Part shown: piece by piece, positions 8,587 through 17,190 of the stretch
How positions within the stretch are numbered: position 1 is the first letter of the stretch
Layout of the letters: each line of letters begins with the position of its first letter
Assembly (NCBI GenBank): GCA_021806205.1
Contig: JAJZXX010000209.1
Coordinates: 1 to 43,620, forward strand
Reading direction: 5' to 3'
Length of the DNA: 43,620 bases
Source of the DNA: Bacillota bacterium
GTDB lineage: Bacteria > Bacillota > Sulfobacillia > Sulfobacillales > Sulfobacillaceae
Position numbers and translations under genes: made by a program
Notes under the pieces: model-generated
Database searches by the model: none
Seen by the model: only the letters and a program-made list of their open reading frames with translations
What the model was told of the DNA's origin: nothing

Positions 8587-8614
8587 GGGGCGCTCACACG
8601 AGGGCCCCTTTTTT
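8587..8614 (+). terminator. Strong terminator between lonB and lon
   Basis: GGGGC-G-CTC pairs with GAG-G-GCCCC around loop ACAC, followed at once by TTTTTT. This is a textbook intrinsic terminator 9 nt after the lonB stop, so lon needs its own promoter. Confidence 0.85.
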
Positions 8615-8619
8615 GTCGG

Positions 8620-8628
8620 TGGTATGAT
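8620..8628 (+). promoter_or_regulatory. Extended -10 element upstream of lon
   Basis: TGGTATGAT (TG-n-TATGAT) follows the lonB terminator directly; the same nonamer occurs upstream of rng and of the DUF255 gene. No convincing -35 is present. Transcription would begin near 8635, leaving only about 13 nt before the ATG at 8648, with the ribosome binding site at the very 5' end. Confidence 0.4.
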
Positions 8629-8647
8629 AGTGAGGGGTGAAGGCCAT

Positions 8648-10966
8648 ATGGTGGAATTGCCGTTGTTGCCGATGCGCGGCGTGTTGGTTTACCCGGCGAT
8701 GGTGGTGCCGCTGGAGATTGGTCGCAAGATGAGCCTCGATGCCTTAGAACAAGCCATGTTGGGTGATCGAACGCTGGTATTGGTGGCCCAAAAAGATCCC
8801 CGCCAAGATCTTCCGGGAACTGACGACCTCTATCGTGTAGGCGTGGTGGCGGAAGTCAAGCAGCTGTTAAAAATGCCGACAGGTGGGTCTAAGGTCGTCG
8901 TTGAGGGGCATGCGCGCTGCCGGGTTATCGAGATTCGCGCCGCGGACAATGGCATGGTGGCTCAAGTGGAAGAGGTTAACGAGTCGGTGGTCATCACGGA
9001 CGAAGTTGAGGTGCTCATGCACACGTTGGTGGACCTCTTTGAAGTGTACGCCAAAAACTCCCAAAAGGTGTCGGGCGCAGTGGCGGTGGGGATCACAACC
9101 GATGAGCCGGGACGGCTGTCCGATGCTATTGCGGCCAATTTGGATATTCGGACCAAGGACCGTCAAGCGGTGTTGGAGGCGTTCGCGGTCGACGATCGGT
9201 TAAATCGCGTGTCCGATATACTGTCTCGGCAAATTGAACTTGTAGAAATCGAAAAGCGCATCTCGGGACGAGTCCGTCGGCAAATGGAACACACCCAAAA
9301 AGAATACTACTTGCGCGAACAGTTAAAGGCGATTCAACGCGAACTGGGTGAGGTCGATGGCGATGAAGATGAGGTGTCCGACTTAAAAAAGCGGTTGTCC
9401 CGTATTGAAAATCTGGATTCGGCCACGATCGAAAAAATCGAACGTGAGATTCGCCGCCTGGAAAAAATGTTGGCGACTTCGGCGGAAGCGGTGGTCGTGC
9501 GAACCTATCTGGACTGGTTGTTGGAGTTGCCCTGGACATTCACCAGCACACTTGAAACCTCTTTGGCCGCGGCAAAAAAAGTACTCGAAGAGGATCATTT
9601 TGGACTCGTCGCCGTAAAAGAACGAGTTCTCGAATACTTAGCGGTGCGATCTTTATCGCATGAGGTAAAAAGCCCTATTTTATGTTTAGTGGGTCCGCCC
9701 GGAGTCGGGAAAACCTCGTTGGCCCGATCGATTGCCCGAGCTAGTGGCCGCGAATTTGTACGCGTTTCTTTAGGGGGAGTGCGCGACGAGGCAGAAATCC
9801 GCGGTCACCGCCGCACTTATGTTGGTGCCATGCCGGGCCGAGTGATTCAGGGCATGCGCCAAGCCGGCACTAAAAACCCTCTCTTCTTGTTGGATGAGGT
9901 TGACAAGATGGCGGCCGACTTTCGGGGCGATCCCGCCGCAGCTTTGCTGGAGGTCCTGGACCCTGAACAAAATCAGCACTTTTCCGATCATTACATCGAA
10001 ATCCCGTTTGACCTCTCCGATGTGATGTTTGTGACGACCGCCAACTTCGTGCATCTCATCCCCAGGCCTTTGTTGGACAGGATGGAGACCATCAGTATCG
10101 CGGGATACACGGAGGAAGAAAAGCTAAATATTGCCGGGCGGTATCTCTGGCCGAGGCAATTGCAGCGCCACGGACTGTCGGACCAAGAGGTCCATTTGGG
10201 TCAAAAGGCTCTGAGCAAGATTATCGCCCAATATACGCGGGAGGCCGGTGTGCGCCAATTGGAGCGAGAATTAGCGGCGATTTTGCGCAAGGCGGCCCGG
10301 CAGATTGTGGAGGGCCGTACTCAGGGTGCGCGCATTACCACGAAAAATCTCGATCGGTATCTGGGGAAACCCCGCGTCCATCATCCGTCTGTCGAACATC
10401 AGGGTGAACCCGGATTGGTGACTGGGTTGGCGGTCACCGATGCCGGTGGGGATATTATGGCGGTGGAGGTCACGGCCATGCCGGGACGGGGCAAATTAAC
10501 CCTCACCGGCAAGCTGGGCGATGTCATGCAGGAATCGGCTCGAGCCGGCCTCAGCTATATTCGGGCCCACCGCGAACATTTGGCGATTTCGGAAGGATTT
10601 GAAAGCGCGACGGATCTGCATATTCATGTCCCGGAGGGGGCGGTGCCTAAAGATGGACCATCGGCCGGGATTGCCATGGCGACAGCCATGATATCGGCGT
10701 TGAGCGGTCGCGTACCGCGACAAGATTTAGCTATGACAGGCGAGATTACCCTGCGCGGCCGGGTTTTGCCGGTCGGCGGCATCAAGGAAAAACTCTTGGC
10801 GGCGCATCGCGCCGGTATCCGTGAAGTGATTGTGCCGGAGCAAAATCGCCAGGACTTGGACGATCTGCCGCAACATGTCCGCCGCCAATTGACCATCGAT
10901 TTGGTGGACCAGATGGATGGCGTTTTGGCGCGGGCTTTTCATGAGGAAGGTAGAGATGGAGATTAA
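8648..10966 (+). CDS. lon: Lon (LonA), soluble ATP-dependent protease
   Basis: Lon degrades misfolded and regulatory proteins in the cytoplasm. The N-terminal substrate-binding domain opens with [21 protein letters not shown] and is followed by a coiled-coil region (about 190-280, [19 protein letters not shown]). The AAA+ domain has Walker [10 protein letters not shown] at 349-357, LLDEVDKM as Walker B and LLDRMETI. The protease domain has S672 in GPSAG and K715 in [10 protein letters not shown]. Starting at ATG 8648 gives 772 residues, the usual size; GAGGGGTGA lies about 8 nt upstream. An in-frame ATG at 8624 exists but overlaps the likely promoter and adds residues not found in homologues. 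ysxC follows 2 nt later. Confidence 0.96.
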   Translation: MVELPLLPMRGVLVYPAMVVPLEIGRKMSLDALEQAMLGDRTLVLVAQKDPRQDLPGTDDLYRVGVVAEVKQLLKMPTGGSKVVVEGHARCRVIEIRAADNGMVAQVEEVNESVVITDEVEVLMHTLVDLFEVYAKNSQKVSGAVAVGITTDEPGRLSDAIAANLDIRTKDRQAVLEAFAVDDRLNRVSDILSRQIELVEIEKRISGRVRRQMEHTQKEYYLREQLKAIQRELGEVDGDEDEVSDLKKRLSRIENLDSATIEKIEREIRRLEKMLATSAEAVVVRTYLDWLLELPWTFTSTLETSLAAAKKVLEEDHFGLVAVKERVLEYLAVRSLSHEVKSPILCLVGPPGVGKTSLARSIARASGREFVRVSLGGVRDEAEIRGHRRTYVGAMPGRVIQGMRQAGTKNPLFLLDEVDKMAADFRGDPAAALLEVLDPEQNQHFSDHYIEIPFDLSDVMFVTTANFVHLIPRPLLDRMETISIAGYTEEEKLNIAGRYLWPRQLQRHGLSDQEVHLGQKALSKIIAQYTREAGVRQLERELAAILRKAARQIVEGRTQGARITTKNLDRYLGKPRVHHPSVEHQGEPGLVTGLAVTDAGGDIMAVEVTAMPGRGKLTLTGKLGDVMQESARAGLSYIRAHREHLAISEGFESATDLHIHVPEGAVPKDGPSAGIAMATAMISALSGRVPRQDLAMTGEITLRGRVLPVGGIKEKLLAAHRAGIREVIVPEQNRQDLDDLPQHVRRQLTIDLVDQMDGVLARAFHEEGRDGD

Positions 10967-10968
10967 AG

Positions 10969-11568
10969 ATGGGGAATAAACCGTCAAAAGGGCGGACCGA
11001 AGTGCGACGCGGTCAGATGGTGGCCTCCTGCCTGAACCTTTCTGAGATGCCCGCAACAGGCCTATCAGAGGTCGCCTTTATGGGGCGTTCCAATGCGGGC
11101 AAGTCGTCCCTCATCAATGCCCTAGTCGGCTCCAAAGTGGCCCATACCGGAGCGACTCCCGGTCGCACTCAACGGATTCACTTTTTTTCCATGCCGGCTT
11201 GGTATATTGTGGACTTGCCCGGATTTGGATACGCCAAAGCGTCCAAATCGGACCGGCAGAGATTCGGTGAGGCGGTGGAAGACTATCTGACCCAGCGCCA
11301 GTCCTTAATCTCGGCCATTTTAATTCAGGACGCGCGGCGGGATGCGGAGCCCGAAGAAATGATGGTAGTGCAGTGGGCAGATTCCCGCAACATCTTGCTT
11401 ACGGTGGTGGCCAGCAAAATGGACCGGCTGAACCGGGCTGAACAGGCTCAGCGCCAACAGGCACTGGATGAGCAGTACGGGCGTTCCGTTTTTCTCGTCT
11501 CCAATCGGACGGGAGAAGGGCTGGACCGGGTGCGGCATGTCATTCGCGGATTGGGGCTGACCCTTTAA
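10969..11568 (+). CDS. ysxC: YsxC/EngB, ribosome-assembly GTPase
   Basis: This essential GTPase of the TrmE-Era-EngA-YihA-Septin group acts in 50S subunit assembly. Motifs are G1 GRSNAGKSS near residue 38, G2 ATPGRTQ, G3 DLPGFGYA, G4 as SKMDRL in place of TKxD, and G5 SNRTGEG. Length is 199 residues. GGAG (10958-10961) inside the end of lon lies 7 nt before ATG, so the two genes are translationally coupled. Gene order lonA-ysxC matches Bacillus. Its TAA stop overlaps the stop of the convergent phosphatase gene within TTAA (11565-11568). Confidence 0.95.
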   Translation: MGNKPSKGRTEVRRGQMVASCLNLSEMPATGLSEVAFMGRSNAGKSSLINALVGSKVAHTGATPGRTQRIHFFSMPAWYIVDLPGFGYAKASKSDRQRFGEAVEDYLTQRQSLISAILIQDARRDAEPEEMMVVQWADSRNILLTVVASKMDRLNRAEQAQRQQALDEQYGRSVFLVSNRTGEGLDRVRHVIRGLGLTL

Positions 11569-12158
11569 CGCCAACCGTAATGGGTGGGTTTGCCGAACTT
11601 GATATGGGGGAGCCGCCTGCCCTCGAGGAGATGTTGGCGCATCATCTGGTGCACCACCACTAAAAGAAATCCCGAATGAGAGACAATGGCGAGCCGGTCG
11701 ACCTGTGCTTGGTGGCGGGCAATCTCGGCGATAGCTTTGTGACTCCTTTGGGTAGAGAGCTTTTGTCCTTCCGGTGGGATGTTAAAAAACCAGGACGACC
11801 GGAGATAGCTCCACCAAAGCTCGCTGGGCCAACGACGGGTGAGAAACCACGTGGCCGCGTCGGGCACCGCGATCGGAATTTCCCGGAATAAGGGATCGAC
11901 GATGTGCTGGGCTCCGCGCCCAAACAGCGCTGCAGTCTCCTGGGCGCGAGGCAGATCCGATGAAATGACTAGATCGGGCACGGGATAGCTTTGATAGAGC
12001 GTTATAAGACGATTTCGCTCGTTTTGGCTCAACCCTGCCAAATCGTAGCGATGCAAATACTGGTTAAATTCCGTGCCGGTCATAAGAAGAGGGTTAGGGG
12101 GGACGTCGGGTCGTCCATGCCTCATAACCCAAAGCTGCCTGCCGCTTAGATTGTTCAT
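11565..12158 (-). CDS. Histidine phosphatase (phosphoglycerate-mutase-like) family protein
   Basis: The catalytic RHG motif near the N-terminus (VMRHGRPD) holds the histidine that becomes phosphorylated. It is supported by SDLPRAQET, an acidic residue in PLFREI, and a second histidine in VSHSGF. The 197-residue size fits the small, broad-specificity branch. The substrate cannot be predicted; sugar phosphates or nucleotides are typical. No clear Shine-Dalgarno precedes ATG 12158. The region 12159-12369, between it and the next divergent gene, holds no gene. Confidence 0.8.
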   Translation of the reverse strand: MNNLSGRQLWVMRHGRPDVPPNPLLMTGTEFNQYLHRYDLAGLSQNERNRLITLYQSYPVPDLVISSDLPRAQETAALFGRGAQHIVDPLFREIPIAVPDAATWFLTRRWPSELWWSYLRSSWFFNIPPEGQKLSTQRSHKAIAEIARHQAQVDRLAIVSHSGFLLVVVHQMMRQHLLEGRRLPHIKFGKPTHYGWR

Positions 12159-12315
12159 AGAACAAAGCTACCCATTTGCTTTATCCGGGTCAAGTCAAAC
12201 TCATGGCTTTGGGTGTCCTACTTCCCCGATTCAACATATGGGTAATAAGGGCCTTGGAAGACTGACAGCCTGTTCCACCGTTTCCAAGAGACGTTTACGC
12301 GCGACTGAAGGAGCC

Positions 12316-12344
12316 TGGACAAATTTCGTCGAATGCCTTATTGT
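12316..12344 (+). promoter_or_regulatory. Possible promoter of the acetyltransferase gene
   Basis: TGGACA (12316-12321) and TATTGT (12339-12344) are 17 nt apart, about 25 nt before the start codon. The -10 box is a weak match. Confidence 0.35.
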
Positions 12345-12369
12345 GTGAAATCGTGCGAGGTGACGATGC

Positions 12370-12909
12370 TTGATTGTGTCTTTAGACGAAAAGTTTCAGC
12401 GGATTCGCCGGATTCAGCATGAGGATGTCAAGTCGCTCATGGCCTGGGACAATGATCCGGATTTGTTTCATTTGACGGGCAAGAAATTTCAGCATGATGA
12501 TGACGGCCCGAGTTGGTGGAAACGGTTGGTCTCGGATCGCTCCCGGGTCATGTTCGCCATAATGGATGATCGTGGCCGCCTGATTGGTGATGTGGAGTTG
12601 TTGCACATTTTGTGGCGGGCACGTGAGGCGGAACTGCGTATCTCGATTGGGGACAAGGGGCAGTGGGATCAGGGCTTTGGTACCCAAGCCCTCTTAGAAA
12701 CGCTGGTGGTTGCCTTTGAGGTTATGGCGTTGCATCGGGTGTATCTCAGAGTGAGAAAGGACAATTGCCGGGCGGTCTGCAGTTACGAGAAAGTTGGGTT
12801 TCGGCTCATCGGCCGCCTTGAGCCGACTGGCCGGTTAAAAGGTCAGCAGGCCTTACATTTGATGGAAGTCACCTCTGTCCATTATTTTCCGGTTTCGCTT
12901 AGAGCTTGA
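12370..12909 (+). CDS. GNAT-family acetyltransferase (RimJ/RimL-like)
   Basis: The protein has 179 residues with a single GNAT fold. The acetyl-CoA pyrophosphate loop is visible as GQWDQGFGTQAL near residues 97-108, and VYLRVRKDNCRAVCSYEKVGF forms the usual C-terminal beta-alpha motif in which an Asn and a Tyr contact CoA. The acceptor is unknown: protein N-termini, polyamines or small molecules are all possible. TTG 12370 is chosen because AGGTGA (12358-12363) lies 6 nt before it; GTG 12376 is an alternative. The last 28 nt overlap the end of the convergent lipoprotein gene. Confidence 0.78.
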   Translation: MIVSLDEKFQRIRRIQHEDVKSLMAWDNDPDLFHLTGKKFQHDDDGPSWWKRLVSDRSRVMFAIMDDRGRLIGDVELLHILWRAREAELRISIGDKGQWDQGFGTQALLETLVVAFEVMALHRVYLRVRKDNCRAVCSYEKVGFRLIGRLEPTGRLKGQQALHLMEVTSVHYFPVSLRA

Positions 12910-13787
12910 TGAGCCGCCTTACCATCCACACCCTGACTAAAAGGTGGCCAACTAGTATCCCACATCGTCTTGCGCCGGTTGTACGTCGGCGCATCCGGCA
13001 CAGTGGTCAGCGGCCAATATTGATAGCGCTGGGCTGTTCCGACGAGGTGGGCTAGAGGGGGATTCGGGCGGTTGTTGCTAAGTTCTTGGGCCAACGTTGT
13101 GGGGGTCGTGGTGTGAAGGTACCATAAGGCCAGGTTGAGCGCGCTTAAAAATCGCACGATGGGCATGTTAGACTGTTTGACGGCGATGCCCCAATTGGGA
13201 ATTGGACCGGTGGAGGCACCAAGCCAGGCCAGCACCACCGTGGACGGATCGATGGTTTTTAAACGCTGGGCCTGGACGAGATTTACTAATGCCCAGGGCA
13301 AGCGATGGTGGCTCCACAACTGTTCGATAACATGAGTGGGCATCACGGACCAATGGCTTAGATGGGCGTGGTGCTTGGCGAGTATCTTTTCGGCCAAGTT
13401 TCGATCGGGGGCTGTCTCTGGGGAGGCGGCCAGGGGCAGATGATCCAGGGAGTGTAGGCGAAAGGCTGGATCTGGTGTGGGCGAGACGAGTATGAGGTCC
13501 GGGCGCGTGGATAGGTACCCGGCTATGGGCCAGGAAGAGCCAGCCGGACCGATGTCGACTACGGATTCATTGGCGGGGCGCCATTGCACTCGGATGTGTT
13601 CATGGGCAAAAAAGCCTAGCTTTTGGGCGATGGTCACCGGTAATGCTGAAAGCCCTGCCTTTGGCGCGATATGCACCCGAATCACGGGATACGAAGGCGG
13701 AGTGGCCTGGCGTTGAAATCCTCCGCAACTCGATAGGCTTCCCGCCAGGATGGCTAGCGTTGCGATGAACATGCCTTTAGGCCTCAC
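12882..13787 (-). CDS. Orphan SsuA/NMT1-like substrate-binding lipoprotein
   Basis: A lipoprotein signal peptide ends in the lipobox LSSC (cysteine 21), so the protein should be anchored outside the membrane. The mature part resembles the NMT1/THI5/SsuA periplasmic-binding group: PVIRVHIAPKAGLSALPVTIAQKLGFFAHEHIRVQW is how those proteins begin, with a beta strand followed by an 'A-x-x-x-G-F-F' helix. That group binds aromatic sulfonates, pyrimidine precursors or nitrate. No ABC permease or ATPase gene lies next to it. The 301-residue length is normal. GTG 13787 has a strong GGAGGTG site 6 nt upstream. It is divergent from groES. Ligand unknown; assignment is from sequence character only. Confidence 0.65.
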   Translation of the reverse strand: MRPKGMFIATLAILAGSLSSCGGFQRQATPPSYPVIRVHIAPKAGLSALPVTIAQKLGFFAHEHIRVQWRPANESVVDIGPAGSSWPIAGYLSTRPDLILVSPTPDPAFRLHSLDHLPLAASPETAPDRNLAEKILAKHHAHLSHWSVMPTHVIEQLWSHHRLPWALVNLVQAQRLKTIDPSTVVLAWLGASTGPIPNWGIAVKQSNMPIVRFLSALNLALWYLHTTTPTTLAQELSNNRPNPPLAHLVGTAQRYQYWPLTTVPDAPTYNRRKTMWDTSWPPFSQGVDGKAAHQALSETGK

Positions 13788-13887
13788 TGATGCACCTCCC
13801 CCGGTGAGTCTATGTGGTTCGGGAGTAGGACATACCGGTACGAAATCCGAAGCGGCTTGGGTGTTCCACGCGAAACCTCACGGTGCA

Positions 13888-13915
13888 TTGACACGACTGA
13901 GGCTTCCGTTATAAT
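13888..13915 (+). promoter_or_regulatory. Consensus sigma-A promoter of groES
   Basis: Perfect TTGACA (13888-13893) and perfect TATAAT (13910-13915) are 16 nt apart. It is the closest match to consensus in the window. No CIRCE inverted repeat (TTAGCACTC-N9-GAGTGCTAA) overlaps it, so HrcA control is not indicated. Confidence 0.85.
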
Positions 13916-13965
13916 TTTAAGTGCCACTTGATGGTGGGCCAATTGAGGAAGTGAGGGATCTCGGA

Positions 13966-14229
13966 ATGCAGGTTACGCCCTTGGGGGACCGGGTGCTGAT
14001 ACAGCTTGTAGAAGAGCAGCAGAAGACGCAAAGTGGGATTTACATCCCAGACACTGCAAAGGACAAGCCACAAACCGGCTTGGTGGTGGCTGTGGGCGAC
14101 GGTGAAGAAGTCAAGGTCAAAAGCGGGCAACGGGTATTGTTTGCCAAGTTTGCAGGCACAGAGATTAAGATTGACAACGTGGAGCATTTGATACTCTCCG
14201 CCGATGATATTTTGGCCGTCGTGGAGTAA
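13966..14229 (+). CDS. groES: GroES co-chaperonin (no groEL beside it)
   Basis: GroES caps the GroEL cage. Starting at ATG 13966 the protein has 87 residues (MQVTPLGDRVLIQLVEEQQ...), slightly shorter than the usual 94. The mobile loop is QQKTQSGIYIPDTAKDKPQ; its GroEL-binding hydrophobic tripeptide, normally I-V/I-L, is I-Y-I. ATG 13966 fits homologues and has AGGG (13954-13957) 8 nt upstream; in-frame GTG 13921 would add an unrelated extension. groEL does not follow. The next gene is valS behind a T-box, so groES is transcribed alone or attenuated there. Confidence 0.93.
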   Translation: MQVTPLGDRVLIQLVEEQQKTQSGIYIPDTAKDKPQTGLVVAVGDGEEVKVKSGQRVLFAKFAGTEIKIDNVEHLILSADDILAVVE

Positions 14230-14250
14230 CATAATTTTAAATACGGCCAA

Positions 14251-14470
14251 TGACGGGAAGCGGCGTTAGGGGATAGGCATAGAGAGCGGACGGATGGTGA
14301 AAGTCCGACCGAAGACTTACGCCAGGTGGGCCCAGAGGCTTCTTGAGATCGTTCCTGGTGAACGCGAATCAAGACGGGGTCGCCCGATAGAGCGCACACA
14401 AGGCCTTTTCAGGCAAATTAAGGTGGTACCGCGAACTCCTGTTTCGCCCTTAGCGAGACGGGAGTTTTTG
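14251..14470 (+). promoter_or_regulatory. T-box riboswitch of valS
   Basis: The leader has the T-box order of elements. Stem I has a distal part AGAGAGCGGAC...GGTGAAAGTCC (14281-14304) that fits the AG-bulge and GNTG loop. The highly conserved antiterminator sequence AAGGTGGTACCGCG (14420-14433) contains the TGGT bulge (14424-14427) that pairs with ACCA of an uncharged tRNA; its U fits the A73 discriminator of tRNA-Val. The competing terminator is AACTCC...GGAGTT with inner GTTTCGC/GCGAGAC (14434-14466), then TTTTT. Uncharged tRNA-Val should therefore switch on valS. The specifier codon could not be fixed: GTG (14326-14328) is a candidate. No separate promoter is evident; the groES promoter may supply transcription. 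Confidence 0.85.
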
Positions 14471-14502
14471 CATTTCAAACGATATTGAAGGAGGGGCTCG
14501 GC

Positions 14503-17190
14503 ATGGAATTAAGTCCGCGGTATAACCCCAGTCAGGTTGAAGACAAGTGGTATCAACGCTGGAAGGAATGGGGATACTTCCGGCCTTCCCTGGATCGTAC
14601 CCAGCCTGCGTTTAGCATTGCCATGCCTCCCCCTAATGTGACCGGGGTTTTGCATTTGGGACATGCGCTCAACACCACCTGGCAAGATATTCTAATCCGG
14701 TACCACCGAATGCGTGGGGATAATACCTTGTGGGTTCCCGGGACCGATCACGCCGGTATTTCCACCCAGGCCAAGGTGGATGAACTGTTGCGGGAACGCG
14801 GTCAAAGTCGTCACGATCTAGGACGCGACGCTTTTTTGCAGGAGGTCTGGCGCTGGCGGGAGGAGTATGGCGGGGCGATTTTGGATCAGATAGCCAAGTT
14901 GGGCGCCTCGGTCGACTGGGACCGGCTCCGATTTACGTTGGATGAGGGACTCAGTCAAGCGGTGACCGAAGTGTTTGTGCGTCTTTACGAAGAGGGACTT
15001 CTCTATCGGGGAAATTACATTACCAATTGGTGCGTCAGCTGTCGCACGGCCTTATCGGACATTGAGGTGGAACATCACGAGGAGTCCGGCAAGCTTACCG
15101 CGATTGCTTATTCGGTTGTCGGTCAAGAGGCTGAAATTATTGTGGCCACCACACGCCCCGAAACCATGCTGGGTGACACGGCCGTCGCGGTGCATCCCGA
15201 TGACCCTCGGTATCAAGACTTGATTGGTCAATGGGTAGAGCTACCGTTGGTCGGCCGACGCATCCCTATTATTGCGGATGCCTTTGTGGATCAGACGTTC
15301 GGCACGGGTGCGGTCAAAGTGACGCCTGCGCATGATCCTAACGACTTTGACATGGGTAAGCGCCACCAGTTGGAAGAAATCAAAGTGATTGACGAAGACG
15401 GCCGCATGACGAATTTGGCCTCAGGCTACCAGGGGTTGTCCCGCGAGGAGGCACGTCGCCGCGTCCTCTTAGACTTGTCGTGCCAAGGAGCTCTTCGCGG
15501 TGAGGAGGTCATTACGCATGCCGTGGGTCATTGCGAGCGGTGCGACAGCGTGATTGAACCGCTACTATCGCTGCAGTGGTTTGTCAGGGTAGCACCTTTG
15601 GCGGCTCCTGCGATCGAGGCGGTCAAGACAGGCGACATCCAGATTGTGCCCGAGCGGTTCGTGAAGATATACATGAACTGGATGGAAAATGTCCGCGATT
15701 GGTGTATATCGCGCCAACTGTGGTGGGGGCACCGCATTCCGGCCTACTACTGCCGCGACTGCGGCCACACGGTGGTATCGTCCGCGATGCCCAACGCTTG
15801 TCCTTTGTGTCAAGGAGAGCTCGATCAGGATCCGGATGTGCTTGATACCTGGTTCTCGTCCGCCTTATGGCCTTTTTCGACGCTAGGCTGGCCTGAATCC
15901 ACGGAGGATTTGGCGCTGTTTTATCCGACCTCGGTTTTGAGCACGGGGTATGACATTATTTTCTTTTGGGTAGCCCGCATGATTATGCAAGGCATTCACT
16001 TCACCGGCGAGAAGCCCTTTTCGACGGTTCTCTTGCATGGATTGGTGCGCGATAGCGAAGGACACAAAATGTCCAAGTCGCGGGGCAACGGCGTCGATCC
16101 CCTCGAGGTGGTTACGAAGCATGGGGCCGATGGGTTACGCATCGCGCTCGTCTTGGGGTCGGCTCCGGGGAACGACTATCGCTGGAGTTGGGAGCGATTT
16201 GAGGCGGGCAGCCATTTTGCCAACAAGGTGTACAATGCGGTGCGTTTCGTGCTGATGAATCGGCCCGAAGGGTTCGAACCGGAAGACTCGCGGGTCAGCC
16301 AGCACCCGGTCGATCAATGGATTTGGGGGCGATTGAATGACACCGTGACCACTATGACCGAGGCACTCGAGCAATTCGAATTCGGGCAGGCGGCGCGCGC
16401 CATCTATGATTTTTGGTGGGACGACTATTGCGACTGGTATATCGAGATGGCTAAGGTCCGTTTGAAGGGAGACCCCCATGCAGGGGTTTCCCAGACCCGC
16501 ACCCACCAGGATGAAAAAGTATTTTTCACAGGAGATGAGACGGCCGGCGCTTTGACCACGTTGATTCAAGTGGCCCGCCGGGCTTTGGCCCTACTGCATC
16601 CGTTCATGCCTTTCGTGACCGAAGAGCTCTTTTGGGCTTTAAATAATGGCACGGCAAGTGTCATGGTATCTGTCTGGCCGCTTCCCGAGCAAAAGCGAGC
16701 CAATCCGTCTGCGGCCCGGGTCGTGGGTCTGGTGCAACAGTTAATTCGTACGGGCCGCAATTTGCGCCATGAAGTGCGGCTCAACCCGAGTGATCTGGCG
16801 CAATTTGTTGCTGTGGCCGACGATGTCTCGGTCAGGCAGAGTTTTTTGGCCCTTAAATCGGAAGCCGCGCTCCTGTTGCGGGCCAAGACGTTAGACGTTG
16901 TCTTAAAGGATCAAGCCGAGACCGTGAGTCGCGCCATTGCCGGAGTGACCACGGGCGGATCTGTGTTTCTCAGATTGGACGGACTGATTGACTTGGATCG
17001 AGAACGCGAGCGCCTTTCACTCGCCATCGGCGAAGCCACCCAAGAAAAAGACCGCATCCAGGCGCAGTTGGATAATCCCCAATTTGTGTCGCGGGCTCCG
17101 GCCGATGTGGTCAAAAAAGCGCGGGAGTCGTTGAATGAATGCCAGGCGCGTCTTCAAAGACTCAAAGAACGCGAGGCCGCTTTAGCATGA
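14503..17190 (+). CDS. valS: Valyl-tRNA synthetase
   Basis: This enzyme charges tRNA-Val and edits mischarged threonine. The class I signatures are HLGH (51-54, in PPPNVTGVLHLGHAL) and KMSKS (522-526). The CP1 editing domain lies between them (TTRPETMLGDTAVAVHP). An anticodon-binding helical domain and a C-terminal coiled-coil arm (about 825-895, LDRERERLSLAIGEATQEKDRI...) complete the 895 residues. ATG 14503 follows GGAGGGG (14490-14496) by 6 nt and gives the standard N-terminus MELSPRYNPSQVEDKWYQRW. Regulated by the T-box in its leader. The valS-folC order is conserved in Firmicutes. Confidence 0.97.
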   Translation: MELSPRYNPSQVEDKWYQRWKEWGYFRPSLDRTQPAFSIAMPPPNVTGVLHLGHALNTTWQDILIRYHRMRGDNTLWVPGTDHAGISTQAKVDELLRERGQSRHDLGRDAFLQEVWRWREEYGGAILDQIAKLGASVDWDRLRFTLDEGLSQAVTEVFVRLYEEGLLYRGNYITNWCVSCRTALSDIEVEHHEESGKLTAIAYSVVGQEAEIIVATTRPETMLGDTAVAVHPDDPRYQDLIGQWVELPLVGRRIPIIADAFVDQTFGTGAVKVTPAHDPNDFDMGKRHQLEEIKVIDEDGRMTNLASGYQGLSREEARRRVLLDLSCQGALRGEEVITHAVGHCERCDSVIEPLLSLQWFVRVAPLAAPAIEAVKTGDIQIVPERFVKIYMNWMENVRDWCISRQLWWGHRIPAYYCRDCGHTVVSSAMPNACPLCQGELDQDPDVLDTWFSSALWPFSTLGWPESTEDLALFYPTSVLSTGYDIIFFWVARMIMQGIHFTGEKPFSTVLLHGLVRDSEGHKMSKSRGNGVDPLEVVTKHGADGLRIALVLGSAPGNDYRWSWERFEAGSHFANKVYNAVRFVLMNRPEGFEPEDSRVSQHPVDQWIWGRLNDTVTTMTEALEQFEFGQAARAIYDFWWDDYCDWYIEMAKVRLKGDPHAGVSQTRTHQDEKVFFTGDETAGALTTLIQVARRALALLHPFMPFVTEELFWALNNGTASVMVSVWPLPEQKRANPSAARVVGLVQQLIRTGRNLRHEVRLNPSDLAQFVAVADDVSVRQSFLALKSEAALLLRAKTLDVVLKDQAETVSRAIAGVTTGGSVFLRLDGLIDLDRERERLSLAIGEATQEKDRIQAQLDNPQFVSRAPADVVKKARESLNECQARLQRLKEREAALA

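Noticed and set aside
13860-13965. Search for a CIRCE operator before groES.
   Set aside because: No TTAGCACTC/GAGTGCTAA inverted repeat is present.
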